Of a DNA stretch of 64,000 nt, positions 12,664 to 25,141 are shown piece after piece. The DNA is from Marasmius tenuissimus (lineage: Eukaryota; Basidiomycota; Agaricomycetes; Agaricales; Marasmiaceae). The stretch is taken from positions 310,001 to 374,000 of the forward strand of contig JAQOTA010000050.1 of assembly GCA_029532415.1 (NCBI GenBank). The letters are read 5' to 3'. Position 1 is the stretch's first letter, and the number at the start of each line of letters is the position of its first letter. The position numbers and the translations under genes are program-made. The notes beneath the pieces are model-generated. The model saw nothing but the letters and a program-made list of their open reading frames with translations. It was not told where the DNA came from and did not search any database.

Positions 12664-12943
12664 CTATCTTTCCTCCTCCATATGGACCAAATCACGACGA
12701 ACGGCACACATGAGCCAGTCCGCACTCTATGTTATTTATTATTATCTCAGTCAAAGGACCTTCTACATATCATTTTACGGGGAATCAAGCGAAGTCAACT
12801 ATTATACACTTCGTAGCGATTACACTTGTCAGATAAGTAAAGTACGTGAACTAGGTAATACAATCCCAATAATTTAGTGAGACGATGTCCGGGGAAGTAA
12901 AGAGATATAGGAAGTAAAAATGAGTGTGTCTATTCGCCAAATA

Positions 12944-15900
12944 TCAGAGGGCAGGGTGGTTGGTGTTCAGGGCAGCCGCCCAGCCACGAGTGCTTGAGTG
13001 CAGTACGAGCGGAGGCTAAATGACAACATGAACGGAATGTCAATCGAGACACCGAGTAGAAATGACCAGGGAGAACGTACCAGCGTGCCTTGTGAAAATA
13101 TTCCCCGATATACTAGTGACGGCCATATTGCAAGTCTTTGCTATCTCGGTTCCTGGTCCAGCGACCATGGCCAGCTTCTTCAAAATCGCTAGCCCACCCG
13201 CGTTCACGATCTCTTTCCGCACTGCAGCTCCACCTACATCGCCAAGGGAGCTGACTGCAAGTGCAAGTTCCGTATGAACAAGGGGACACGGTACGTCAGC
13301 AGCACGTCGTAGGGCCGCTAGCAGCGAATCGACGACACCTGCCTCCACTAGACCCTTCCGAGTCCCGCCACCCCATTCTGCATAGCTGAATCGCTGTATC
13401 GCGAAAGCAAAGCATCCTAGGGGCAGTACCTCATCTGCGGGAAGGACCCGAGGCAAACGGGCCAGTCCAGATGCTACACCCGCTCTCAGCAGTGTCTTCG
13501 CCATCTCCCCATTATTCGGTCTCATTAGACACCCAGCCGCTCGAGCGCCGCACCTCAGTACGTCTGGGTTGTTCGATGTATTGAGATGGTGCGATAGATG
13601 GTGTATGCATCCTCTGTTCGCCAGCTCCTTTGCGATCTTCACAGACCTTGACACTCGAGCCAGTAAGAACAAGGCTGAGCATGTGTCCTCGCTTGGTGTC
13701 CCTAGCTGCGAACATTGTTCCAGGTAATGAACGACGTCACTCAGGTGCTCGGCACTGGAGAATATCTCGGAAGTGAGATCGCAATGGATGAGATTTCCGA
13801 GGCACCAAGCGGCGTATCGAGCGACGAGGGGACGGCGCTGGCGTTTGCGGATTCCATGCTTTAGGAGGAGTTTTGGTAGGCCGCTCTTGACGAGGGAGGT
13901 GGCGGTCTCGGTGTTCTTGGTTGCTCTGGTGAGGCACCAGGCAGAGAGGGCGGATATGGAATGAGAGGAAGAGAGGAAGAGCTCCATGATGGTGGTGGCC
14001 GCGCCAGTACGTTGCATAATGTTAGACGTTATGGGATCGTAGCTGTCGTGAAATAGATATGAGATGTAAGTAAGACTGCCAACGAGAAAGAGTCATGACG
14101 CACGCTAGAGTCCCTAGAGTTATCAGCACCGGTATCAAGCCTTCCAGCCCCTCCTCCCCTTCGTTTGATCTCGCTTTGAGTATCTTGATAAGGATTGGCA
14201 CTATCCCCGCCGCAACGAATTTTGATGTTGCAGTTTCGGAAGGAGAAGCCTGACGGTATATCTTGACAAGATAGTCGTCGATGAGAGCGTTGTTTTTCTC
14301 GTTCTCCTGAACGACGGACTGAAGTGCTCCTGCCAAAATAACCGGTCCTGCACCGCTGTACACCAAGGTGGAACCTGGAAAACGACAATGGTCAGTCAGA
14401 ACTCTGGAGGATAGAAGCTCGTATCATGGCTGACCTACATCCCTGCTCGGGGAGGCCACTTCCGCGATCGGGCTCATGTTGGTGACTGTAGAGGTGCCTC
14501 GAGTGTCACGATTTCGTCGAGAATGTTCCTCGCTTGTTTGGGTGAGACTTCCTGAGGCAGTCGCTGTTCGCCGAAGCACAGGCTTTGCACTGGAGGATCG
14601 TCCAACCTTAGCACTCGATTCCCGAGCGTGACGAGGAGATTTTGTTGGAGCTTTGGTGGCCGTCACTGATTATCTATCAGATGCATTCTCAGGCGACAAA
14701 AGCTCCCTGCTCACCTGCGTTATCGGCAGTTGACGGTCTACGAGTTTGAGGGAGTACACGTCTTCCTCCAGCATGAGGCATTCGAACAGTCGAAACCTCC
14801 ACTTGCATGTGCGGGGGCGAGGGTGATAAATCGATCGCCGAAGAGGCAGGAGTTGAAGGAGGGTGGGAAGGACTGGCGTGACCAGACTCATGTGGCAATG
14901 AGGGAAGTGGACGGATGCGGATGGAGCCAGGTGTCGTTGGCGAAAAGGGAGAAATTGGAGTTGGGTTAAGGTTTGTGGCTTGATGGGTAGGGGAAAGGCT
15001 AGTGGTGTCGACCTGACTTAGGATAGGCCGACTTACGAGCGAAATGCTGCGCTGTAGGCCCCCTGGAATTATGATCGTAATGGTTTAGCGTTGATCTAAG
15101 AGAAAGAGACATATGACATATTCGGTACAACTTACCGGATTTAACCCAGTCTTCCTCGTCTGGCCACATTTTAACGATGATGTCGAAGGTGGGTCTAAAC
15201 CGAGCCTCCGTGTGCCACGACTCCTCTATTATCCCCCATATTTGGTCCGTGAGTCCAGCAAACAAGCATTGAGAACTACTAGGACGTGATGGTCGGACAT
15301 TCTCAAGTACCACCGAACGATAGATATGTTTTTCGGCAAGATCTCCCCACGGCGGCACGGAACTGAATGCCTAAATTGAGCCCCTCAAACCATCAGAATG
15401 CGGGGAAGTGGAGTTACGTCCAGTTGAGCTCGTACCTCAAAGGCGCACATAGCAAAGGCGTATACATCTGATGGTCTTGATACGGTCTAAAACGCAAATC
15501 AATCAGGTGGTTTCAGGGCCAGACTAGGACGACAAGTGAATGAGGCTCACGCACCCCTTTCCACGCTTCAGGACTGAAGTATCGATGGGCCTCGGTGTCC
15601 TCGTTGACTCCTTCAATCTTGACCATATCATAGTCGGCCACGCAAGCCCGGCCGTCTTCTGCGATCAACACGTCGGTAGTCTTCAGGCCCCCATGAACGA
15701 TGCCCGACTATCAGAATCGGTCAGTGAGAAAGTTCAGAAATCAAGTGATAGATGGAATCAAAACGAACAGAATGCAGGTACTGCATCCCGCAGGCGATGT
15801 CCCTAACCTGAATGGTACGAGAGTTGGTATACAATTGTCGGAGACCGAGGCCAAGAGTTTGCTCACAAGTTGTGGTCGATTTGCGATAAGATTTCGTCGA

Positions 15901-16258
15901 AGATAATCTGCCAAATTTCCTCGCTGATGGTATTCCGACACGACAAAAAGAGGGTCTGCAAATTGGTGCGCGACGCCGAAAATCTTCAACACGTTCGAAT
16001 GGTTCAACTTTGTCCAGATTGTGCCTCGTTCCGCGAGTGCCTGCCCAGTAAAAGAAGGGAGGATGAGTTCTCAAGTGGTTTCTTCAACAACTCCCGACTC
16101 ACCTGAAATGTAGCCGTTCCATCCTGCGACAAGATCTTTACCGCTACAGCTCCCATCTCCTTCCCCTCTCTAACCCAATTCCCCTTGTAAACCCTCCCGC
16201 GTCTATCCACAGCTCGAGTTTGGTCGAGGACCACATCCTCAGGGCGTATAAACGTCAT
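12944..16258 (-). CDS. Pseudokinase-Armadillo fusion protein (copy 2)
   Basis: This is a paralogue of the genes at 6444-10006 and 37594-41133. The start used is ATG 16258 (MTFIRPEDVVLDQTRAVD). The kinase-like half has GRVYKGNW, GAVAVKILSQDG (Lys kept), NHSNVLKIFGVA and IACGMQYLHS. It then has VHGGLKTTDVLI in place of HRDLKxxN and VADYDMVKI in place of DFG, followed by YFSPEAWKG. The C-lobe piece IWGIIEESWHTEARFRPTF matches the other copies. After a Ser/Thr-rich linker (about 15000-14420) the Armadillo half begins near 14366 (VAAGIVPILIKILKARSN) and runs to 13075. The last exon gives ALKHSWLGGCPEHQPPCPL followed by TGA at 12944-12946. This copy is the most diverged of the three. Exon joins in the kinase half are approximate. 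Confidence 0.8.
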
Positions 16259-17452
16259 ATAGACGCCAGAGTCGATGCTGAGGTTGGACGGGGTGGGTTG
16301 TTAGGGTTCATCAAAGAGGTTGACTTGAGTGACGGGAAAGGCAGCCGCAGTTCGAAACCAACCAAACTGTCCTCGTTCGGGTGACGGCGACGAGTTCAGG
16401 GCAATTGTATTCAAAAAACGTGGTCAGGGTCAAAGCGGATGTTGAATTGTATTATGAGGGCGAGTGTGATGACCTGAAGGAGATTAAGTGATGATCAACA
16501 GGGTGACTGGTAAAACGGGGGGTATGACTTCAGAGTAAGACTTGCCAGTTGCGATGCCTACCCGCAGGTCATATATGACCGCGTTCAAAGGTCGAGCCTG
16601 AGATAATATTGGGGCTGAGGGCCCGTAGGCTGTCGGCCTTGAATAGTTTCGCCAATCGAAGAATGAAGCTGGGAACGAAAAATGATGAGATGGTCTAGAG
16701 CAAAATAAATTTGGACGCAGGTTCCCGAGGGTACTTATGTACAACTCGACATTCTACAGCCGCCGGCCCCGATTCTATAGCGACAAAAGGCCGACTAAAA
16801 TAAAGAAAAAGTGGGTAGACCGCTGTGAAAGCGCTAAAGAGAAAGAGACAATAACGGGGAACCTGGACCCCAAACTTCGCCGACAATCCAGATAAGAGTC
16901 TGAGTAAGCAGACCCAGAATGAACGATACCTCGGGTACTCGCCACTAATTCTATCAGTGGAGGGTACCCGGTCCAAAATCGCCAGTAAACTGACAGGAGG
17001 CTGGTGACATGATGTTTGGTGATTCCAAACTCGTACAACGGCGAGGATGTACCGTACCCGCGAGGCGTAAAGACGTCAAGTCAGCATCAACTTACGCCAA
17101 AACCTCTCCCTTGCGAACCACGGCCGCCGTGGCCCGTGGCCTTTGGAATACAGCACTGACCAAGCAACGACACTCAGGGTATGTACGTTTTCCGTCGTAC
17201 GCCGATCGGGGAGATACAACTCTTCAAGTATTTTGCATTCCAGATCGCGTCAAAACGTATTAGATAGAGCCTGAGAAGGTAGACAGACGGTAGTCAGCAT
17301 TGTGAACAGTCAACGCCACATCAAGCCATGTTGCTCACTCTATAATAAAAACGGCAACCGTATCTCGACACCGTAGTAGAACCTGTAATAGAACAGTCAA
17401 TAAACGAACGAATAACAACATAAGATGCGAAAACTTGCCATCAACCCGATCA
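16259..17452. other. Intergenic region without supportable gene
   Basis: This is the upstream flank of pseudokinase-Arm copy 2 and the 3' flank of the proline-rich gene. Short ORFs on both strands have no domain, no splice-consistent extension and no paralogue in the window. Confidence 0.4.
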
Positions 17453-19468
17453 CTACCTCGAAGCTCGCCCTCCCCCACCAGCTCCATCAACACCCATCGC
17501 CCCAAGACCATACGGCGACGACACCCCAACCGACTGAGGACTAGACTCCGCACTCGAAGTCGGAGGTAACGGTACTGTCGCACTCTGTCGATGCCGAGTC
17601 CTCCTCATAATCGGCTGAGGCGCTGGTTGTGATTGTGGTGGTGGTGCTCCCCTCCCCCTCATACCTCGTTGTTGCTGACCATCCCGAATCACAACAGTAT
17701 CATGCGCGAACCGTATCCCCGTAGCCGAAGGATACCCAGTCTCAGGATCCGTATAATGCCACGAACCGTTCGGTGATGGGCTTGGGTAGAGTTCGATCCC
17801 GTGTAAGGGGTAGTTGGATGAAGGATAATATTGGGGTTGGGGGTGGTGTGATTGCGGTGGAGGTTGCGGTGGAAGTGGCTGAGAGTATTGGGGATGGGAT
17901 TGAGGATGGTGAGGGAGATATTCGCCCCGAGGAGCTGGAGGAGGGTGATGGGAAGGTATCCCGAAACCGTTCAAACTCTGGTGTATGAAACCAGGTGGAA
18001 CCTCGTGCATGTGTTGGGCTCCTCCCCAAGGTGTACCGGTATCAGGAGAGCCACCAGCAGACACGGATATTCTTTGGCGGGGAGGCGAGAAAGATTGCCG
18101 GCGTTGCGGTTGAGGGGGCGTACGAGGTAGAGGAACTGGTGTATCCCAAGCGCTGCTTCCAGACGATTGCGCTGATGTATAGTTAGATCTGAGTCGTTGG
18201 AGGCCTAAATCGTCGAGGGAGGATGACATTCGTTCTTCGATTTCAGTATCGTACTCTTCTGGTGTGGTTTGTCCCTGAGCTTGCATCTGGGGAAGCTGGA
18301 TTAGTTTAGAGCTTGGCTCGAGTACAAGCCAACGCACCTCTTCCGACTGATTATGCCCAGCATCTTCCTCTTTCTGACCTGTCACTTGATGTTCTTCAGA
18401 TTGCTAAACGTCGAAATGGAGGTTAGACATTGTGGAACAGACTTGGCTGACATCGAAACGTACCTGCTGAGACGGTGGCGCCTGATTTTCTGGTGGGTTG
18501 CCTTCAGCGGGAGACGGCGTAGGTTCATCCACCGATGCATCCGAAAAGCTTTCTGACGACCGGAGACGCTCTCTAACTTCGCCAATATGATTTGCCGGTG
18601 TTCGTAGTAGTCCAATGTCGGGAGTGTAAGGAGAAGGAGCTGCGGAAACCGAGCCTGAATTCGAATTCGGATCCGTAAACGTCACAACAGGATCCCTCTC
18701 GGGTAATGTCTCCAATTCTTCGTCAAGGAGCATAGGAAGACTCCATTCGACGTGAGGATCCCTAGCCCGAAAAACGGTCTGGTCGGGTTCGTCATCGTTC
18801 GATATCTTCAAGAGAACACGAGCAATGAACTGCCGCCAACCACATTGCAAAAGAACGCAATGGCCGACAGCGGGGGTGTAATAGGAATTGGGAGCTGAGA
18901 ATTTTATCTCTCCGGGCCGGGAATATGACAGGTCTCCGAGATGAACGACCCGTATGATACGAACGAGATAATCGTCCTTGCCCGCCGGCACGATGAAACA
19001 TTTCGAAACACTCAAAGGCGTGTACTGGTCCGGGAAAAGAGCTGATGATCTACTTGGAGGATGATTGGCGCTGCGCGAGGCGGCCGATGAAGGTTGCCAT
19101 GAGGGCCGCGTTTCGGAAGTCGTGGTGTCCTTGGTGGCGGTACTGTTCTCAACGGAGACAGGAAGCGCGGTGAATGAATTGTTTGGCCGATCCAATCGGC
19201 TATTCTGTGTGTCTTCCAAAGGTGCTGTACGTGGTGGGGAGCGCTGGGCGTGGTTTGAGGGGGTCGTCATCTGGTCCTGAGCGACGACAGGTTCCGGCGT
19301 CACATCGTCTTCTGCCCTCAAACGAACGCTCTCCTCCGTGATTGGTGATAGCGGAACTCCAGGTGTAGTAGAAGGTGGAGGTAAAAGGGATAGAGGCTTT
19401 CCTTGGGAATTGCGGCGAGATAATCCCAAGCTGCGTACATAGTTTCTAACACGAGACCTGAATCCCAT
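17453..19468 (-). CDS. Proline/serine-rich low-complexity protein
   Basis: Three exons are visible. Exon 1 starts at ATG 19468 (MGFRSRVRNYVRSLGLSRRN) and ends at a GTACGT donor near 18483. A short exon encodes QSEEHQVTGQKEEDAGHNQS, and a long exon begins LPQMQAQGQ and ends at 17453. The middle of exon 1 holds the only ordered-looking segment: SKCFIVPAGKDDYLVRIIRV, then GHCVLLQCGWRQFIARVLLK. The C-terminal about 270 residues are Pro/Gln/His-rich and end GVDGAGGGGRASR. The basic N-terminus could bind membranes or nucleic acid, but no domain is recognised. A disordered regulatory protein is the most that can be said. Confidence 0.72.
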
Positions 19469-22400
19469 GATGGAAAATGAATAATAAAGAGCCGTAAAAG
19501 TCGTTTAAGAGTCGTTTGATGAGCGTAAAAACCGTTTGAGAGTCGTTCAGAGGACGTAGGAGTCGTCAAGGGTCTATGTGGAGAGAGATGATGGTGGTAC
19601 CATTTTAAGTCCGCGAAGCGCCCATCAGGACCCATAGCCAATAGAATAAAGCCTTCCTAAACGAGACGAGGAAATTTGCCATTCGCCCTGAGGAAAGACC
19701 GTGTTAGAACTTGTTACGACAGCCTTGGAGAATTCTGAGCACTCACACTGAAAACTCTCTGCTGACCCGCTCTACACCAAATCACTGCCGTGGCTCCAGG
19801 TATCCCGCCCTGACGAAGAATGAGTCTTTGAAAGCTGTAGAATGCACCGCGAAGGATAAATTCACTTTCTAGAACATTCGCATCAGCACCTGTAGTCTCT
19901 GTAGAGTGCAAGCGCCAATCAGGGAGGGCTACGACAGATGCACATGGTAGACTCACGGGTCTGCTCTGGGTCGAACTTTCTGAATGCAGAATAAGCCACT
20001 ATGTCCGCAACGATGACCAAGTCCGTGCACTTCGATGCCCAGCCTCACAAAGGTCTTCGAATTTGATCAACTCCGCTTCGAGGGTCACCCAACGGCAAGC
20101 CTTTACAGGATGTTTCAAGAGTTGGTATGAATCGAGCAGAAGATAACTCAACACGCACCTCCATTACAGCAAAAAGTGTATCTTTCCCTTTTGCCCTAGT
20201 GCGTACTCGTGCGTATTCGCATTTTCATCAGCTATTCCTGGACCCCGTTCCAAAACTGGACATATTTGTGAACGTATTTGAGCTGTGAGGATATTTATTC
20301 GCATACTTGGAATTGAAAATCAACGCGATACCTTCGACGATATTGGTAACAAGGCCGTGAACGTTGTTGCAAACTCGGTCATGATGGTAGACGGTTGAGG
20401 AAGAAAACATGTGGCATCAAGCGCCCAAACCACGAATATTGACAACCGGCGGAACGGTGTGCGGCCACGGCCCGTAGCTCGGCAAACATCCATTTTGGAA
20501 ATTTACTTTCCCACATTCCGGCCTTTGTTCTGTTCCTCGACGTTGGGGTAATTCTCTTCAGCCGCATGAAACTGGACCCTGTTTCTACTACTCAGCCTCG
20601 TCGAACTCTCGGTGATTTGCTCTCTACACGCATGAAATCGACTTATCGATGCTCTTCATACCGACCGCGTCAATGCCAACGCACTAATCCAGTTCAGTTC
20701 GACGACAATCTTCAAGACTTTTATCCAACAGCAAATCCATGGTCGTCTAGGAAATCATGACATGCTTCATACTATGAGCAGTAGCACTGACCCAAAGGAT
20801 TCCGCTCAGTGCTCGGCGCATGAGCTCTCAGTTCGGTCGGATATCACATTTGCACGTCCGTGTTTTGGATTTTCACACCCCGGTGTCTGACTCCAGGAAC
20901 ATAGCCCTCTTTCGATATGATATACGTGGCCCGAGTCATCTATTCCTATCCCGAAATCATGGCGTGTCCTGATAATACGCCTCAGTTGGCCTTTGATGTC
21001 GCCTGAGGCACAGGGAACTGCCCAAGTATCTGGCATCAGGAAAACGGTCCAATACTAATTACAAAAATTCCGGCTAATTTTCTATAAGATTTCCCAAAGG
21101 GAAAGTAAAGCGAAATAATTCAGCAAATCCGGTCCCAGGCCCGGCGCTTATGCAACATAGCAAAACTTCCCTGAACTTTTTGCTAACTTTTGAGCAGGTT
21201 TTCAGTAATCCACAGCATTGTAAGAGCGTGCACTCACGCAGAGCCTGCCCGTGAGTATGATTGCGTGTGCCTAGTCATGGCCATTGGCTGCCATCTAATT
21301 GCACCCAACTATCGTGCTAGATACCTTTACATCTCACCCGAGTGGACTCCTTCAAGTATTGACTCTGCAGTCAAAAGAATGAAGGGTATGCTCAACTCAT
21401 AGCCAACATACCTTGTACTAGAGCTATAACACCCCGTTGAACTCCGTGTTCACTTCGCACCCCGATCCCGGTGGAACCAGGGCAAAATACACTCGGAGTG
21501 AGCGCCGCAAGGCCCACGGATGCGTTTCAACTGAACTACCGTGTGAGAACTTATCGGGAAGTGGCGTACAATATAATATGCCAACAAAGGGTCAGGGTCA
21601 TCTGTTCCTTTCTTGTTCTTTGACCCCCATCGCTCACTCACCGACTGGACCTCCCCCCCAACTCAAAGTATGGAGTTTCATACCATCCATGGACATTAGT
21701 TTGGACGTTTTAGGTGCGTTGTGGCTTTGAATTTTGCTCTTGCTTTTCTTGGGCTCTAACTTCTTTCATTTGTGTTTGCGTCACGTAGTCATGTACTATT
21801 AACCAAAGGCCAATACCCAAACACCCGCTTCTCACTTGCACGGGCAACGACCATTGAATTCATACTTCACCGAGGTAGGCCTACATGTTTTCACATCCAT
21901 TCATCCTGTACTCACCGGTCCTTTCTCGAAACAGGTTTCATTGAGTAGAGAAGGACAGTTATACTGGTGCAGCGGTGCTGTGAATGGAGACTTCGGGGCT
22001 GATTGTAGCTGCTTAAGCCTTATGTAGAATGTGTATTTTGACTAGCTAGAAATAATGTGTACAGGCACTGAATGCCTACTGCTACTCAATCTAATTGTTG
22101 CTCTCATTGATATCAAGAAATCCTGGTGAAAATCGGGGAAACCTACCGTAAAGATGTCCTAATTGCCTCTAAGATTGTCGAAATTATCAAAATTGAATTT
22201 TGGACCGCTCAATTTTGATAATTTCGAGAATTCGGGATGGCGGGGAAATTATCAGAATTTCTCCGAGTTTTCGGTAATTAGCGCAAATTACCTGTGGACC
22301 GTTTTCCTGATGGGGACAGCCCGCCACGGAAGAACATCCTGGATATTTGGGACGCCAAGCAACACCACTGGTTCTTGAATCATACACCGGTAAGGTCTCG

Positions 22401-22520
22401 ATTTTCGCGTAACCAGAAATATCTCTCTAATTAGATGCAGTACTACTTGTACAAGAAACAGGACTCGAAACATGAAGAAAACAACAGTCGTAGCCGCGAC
22501 GGAACTCATATTACAACTAC
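19469..22520. other. Gene-poor region
   Basis: This is about 3 kb with only short ORFs that lack domains or convincing splice extensions. Just upstream of the proline-rich gene (about 19498-19565) the motif AGTCGTT recurs several times. An AT-rich perfect hairpin lies at 22179-22226. No gene is claimed here; small or noncoding genes cannot be excluded. Confidence 0.4.
22179..22226. repeat. Perfect 18-bp inverted repeat (AT-rich hairpin)
   Basis: CGAAATTATCAAAATTGA at 22179-22196 is followed, after 12 bases, by its exact reverse complement at 22209-22226. A related sequence, GAAATTATCAGAATTTC, follows near 22245. It may be a transposon remnant or a foldback sequence. It is not followed by a T tract typical of a terminator. 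Confidence 0.6.
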
Positions 22521-22934
22521 TCAAACCCCTGCTTCCCCCTTTTCGTCGACTGGCTCGAAACTGGTCAAAGCCAGACCACCCGCCCACACCATCTCCACTA
22601 CGGCACTCCCAATCGCCGTCAGCTTGACCGTGATCGAGCGTTTGATTTCCTCTTCAGACATTCCGAGAGGGAGAGAATACGATGCGGCATTTTCCTCCAA
22701 GACGTTACACAGACCGAGTTTAGTGAGTGCATATGGGTCGAACTCTATACCAGCATCGCGAGAGTAGCACGTCCCCATGATGAACTCGCCCAAGGGTATC
22801 GACGGGGGGAAGGATCTGGAGTAAAAAGGACGAGGACGCCGAAGTAGAGGATGGTAAATCCTGTAAAAACAGGATCGGTGCTGTAGGCTGCCTCCAGAGG
22901 ACCTGGGACTGTGAGACTTCGGTCTGATAGTCAT
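22521..22934 (-). pseudogene. Fragment of the unknown gene at 28382-30717
   Basis: The frame encodes GEFIMGTCYSRDAGIEFDP and AIGSAVVEMVWAGGLALTSF. These closely match REFIMGTCYTRDSGIEFDP and PIGSAVVEMALAGGLALTSF at the C-terminus of the gene at 28382-30717. Just upstream, another frame reads VPGPLEAAYSTDP, matching VSGPLEKAYNTAP of the full gene. The fragment thus contains a frameshift and lacks the N-terminal 500+ residues. It lies beyond the kinase-less WD40 copy, while the full gene lies on the other side of the kinase-WD40 gene. Confidence 0.78.
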
Positions 22935-23660
22935 ATGCCTTATTCCCGCGTAGGAGTCCTGCCTTTTTACAATCTGGACGGGTTAGAGGGCGTCGGCTGG
23001 TCGATATTCTCCATGGCCTAAATCTTAGCTCGGGTACCCCACCCGTGCGTGTTGTCTCTCGGAGGTTTCCTCCCTCAAAACCTCAGAGTCAAGGACCATA
23101 ATTCTCCCCAAGGATAGACATAAATGACATCCCTCAAGATTGTCGGAAGCCTCCGTTTCTTTGATGCTTCTTTGTCTAATAATTCGCAACGAATTGGGTC
23201 ATGTTACGCCGAGACTGACGCAGATATCATCCTCAATTTCGAATGGATAGCTCTCGAAAGGATAGCTATGTTGACTCCATGCTTCGTTACTTTGGTACGT
23301 CAGGACTCAGCCTTTTGGCCAGTTTATCCGGGCCACAAACAAAAATAGATGTGCAGCACCCTATGGCGTGGACTCGATAATGTGCCAGACATGTGGCTGT
23401 CATTACTCAGTTTTACCGGATCAGCTCACCACTATCTCAAAGTGGGGACCAAATTCACGGGCTTTGCCCGCCTCTACATGGGCGCCGCTTCAGTGGATCG
23501 AGGTCAAACCGGGTATCAAGAAAAGGATCGACATGGTAGCATAGACTAATACTACAGCATCCGATTGGGACGACCCGTCGTCTACGGTTGTCTACTCATA
23601 CATCCACCCCTCAGTCCAACTTGTAACGCCCTATGGGACAAGTCTGAGGTTCAAAATTAT
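22935..23660. other. Intergenic region
   Basis: No supportable gene. Homology to the downstream flank of the kinase-WD40 gene (about 25110-25141) is visible at 23630-23660 and marks one edge of the WD40 duplication. Confidence 0.4.
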
Positions 23661-25030
23661 TCAGAGAGAACGTGATATCTCACATATACGGGCTATCTGG
23701 TCTCCACCAGCGGTAGCTAGTACACCGCCTGACGGGCTGAAATCCAACGCTATGACTGCACTGAAGTTAAATGCACACGGCTCGAGCAGTAAGGAGTAGC
23801 CCACCGGAATTCTTGTGTCCATACAGTGAACATCGCGTGGTGGCAGTCCGCGGATCCCACAAGCGCACCCCACGATCTTTTGACCCAGAGGCGATACATT
23901 CTCCATCCCGCGATATAGCAACGCAAAGGGCATAATCCTGTATCAGTCACACCGTAAGTGGTCGCCGCATGAACGCATACCTTCAAACACACCTTGTGGC
24001 CAACGAAGTTCATCGTACACAGACTTTCATTGAGTCTGTTTCGGTTCGACACGTCCCAGTACTTCAATGTTTTGTCTAAACTTGCACTGATCAGACCCCT
24101 GGCATCGGGTGTAAAGGCCACGCTATAAACGCTGTTCTGATGTCCTTGCAACTGTGCAACGAGCTTCCCCGTCGCTACCTCCCATATTCGAACACAATAT
24201 TCAAGGTAGCCGGCAGCTACGTACCGTCCGTCAGAGCTGAATCTCACGGACGTAACTCCATCGTCGACGTTGAGGGTAGATGAATCGACGAATGTGCTTG
24301 ACGAGCCGTCTATCATGTTCCAGACTCTGACCGTTTTGTCTCCCGATCCGGAGACAAGTAACCTTCCATCAGAAGAGAAATCCACCGAATAGATTCCTTG
24401 GGTGTGGCCATCAAAAATTATCTGGATTCGTCCCTTCTTGATATCCCATATCTGGCAAATTGAAGGGTGTACCAGATGGGTGATAAGGCAACTCACGAAG
24501 CGATACACTCACCCTGACTCTCCTGTCTTCGGCCCCAGTCGCGAGATATTTTCCATCCGGGCTAAAGCATACGCTACGAATGTAAAGGTCTCCAGATCTC
24601 CTAGCAGTTTCATCAACCAGCAAGCTAAAAAACGACCATGAGACTCCGGTGGACACAATACCAAGTAGTCATACCAGAGCTTGGTACCGGTATTCACATC
24701 GTAAACTTGAGCCGTTCGATTGCATCCAGTTGCAACATATTTTCCATCTGCAGAGAAGCGTACACAACAGACAACGCTGGAGAGTTTTCCGCGGGTGTCA
24801 GTCTTGAACTGATCGTAAGGAACAATTATTGTGACGGACCTGTCATGCATAAGATCATGAACAAGGCTAACATCCGATCCCTCTTCCACGCTCGTATTGA
24901 ACAGAGCAAACCAATCTGCACCCTCCTTTTTGAACTCTGGAGGGTATTGAGAAGCGTCAATGCTCTCAGGAAACTCGCCTCTCGAAAGGCTGTGAATGAC
25001 TTCGAGCTGAGAACTGGTGGGGGATTTCAA
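23661..25030 (-). CDS. Tup1-like WD40 protein, kinase-less tandem copy
   Basis: This is a tandem partial copy of the C-terminal half of the gene at 25142-27927. The first in-frame ATG is at 25030, but similarity extends upstream to about 25075 ([13 protein letters not shown]), where it stops abruptly. The N-terminus has [19 protein letters not shown] and [10 protein letters not shown] 63-nt intron (GTCCGT...CTCCAG) then joins to [20 protein letters not shown], the start of a Tup1-type propeller. WD repeats follow: [50 protein letters not shown] and [17 protein letters not shown]. The last repeats need splices I could not join cleanly. Without a promoter or the kinase it may be expressed as a truncated protein or be a young pseudogene. 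Confidence 0.65.
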
Positions 25031-25141
25031 GGAGAAAGAGCAATATTCAGCGTTCTTAAACGGTGGGTGGCCTAGTAATTGACGCCAAACTGCAATACCT
25101 TGGCATAAGAGTGTATCTCCCTATTGGACGAGTCTGAGATT

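Noticed and set aside
17742..18029. Minus-strand ORF in a second frame and plus-strand ORFs over the proline-rich gene
   Set aside because: They overlap the proline-rich coding exon. Low-complexity sequence leaves several frames open by chance.
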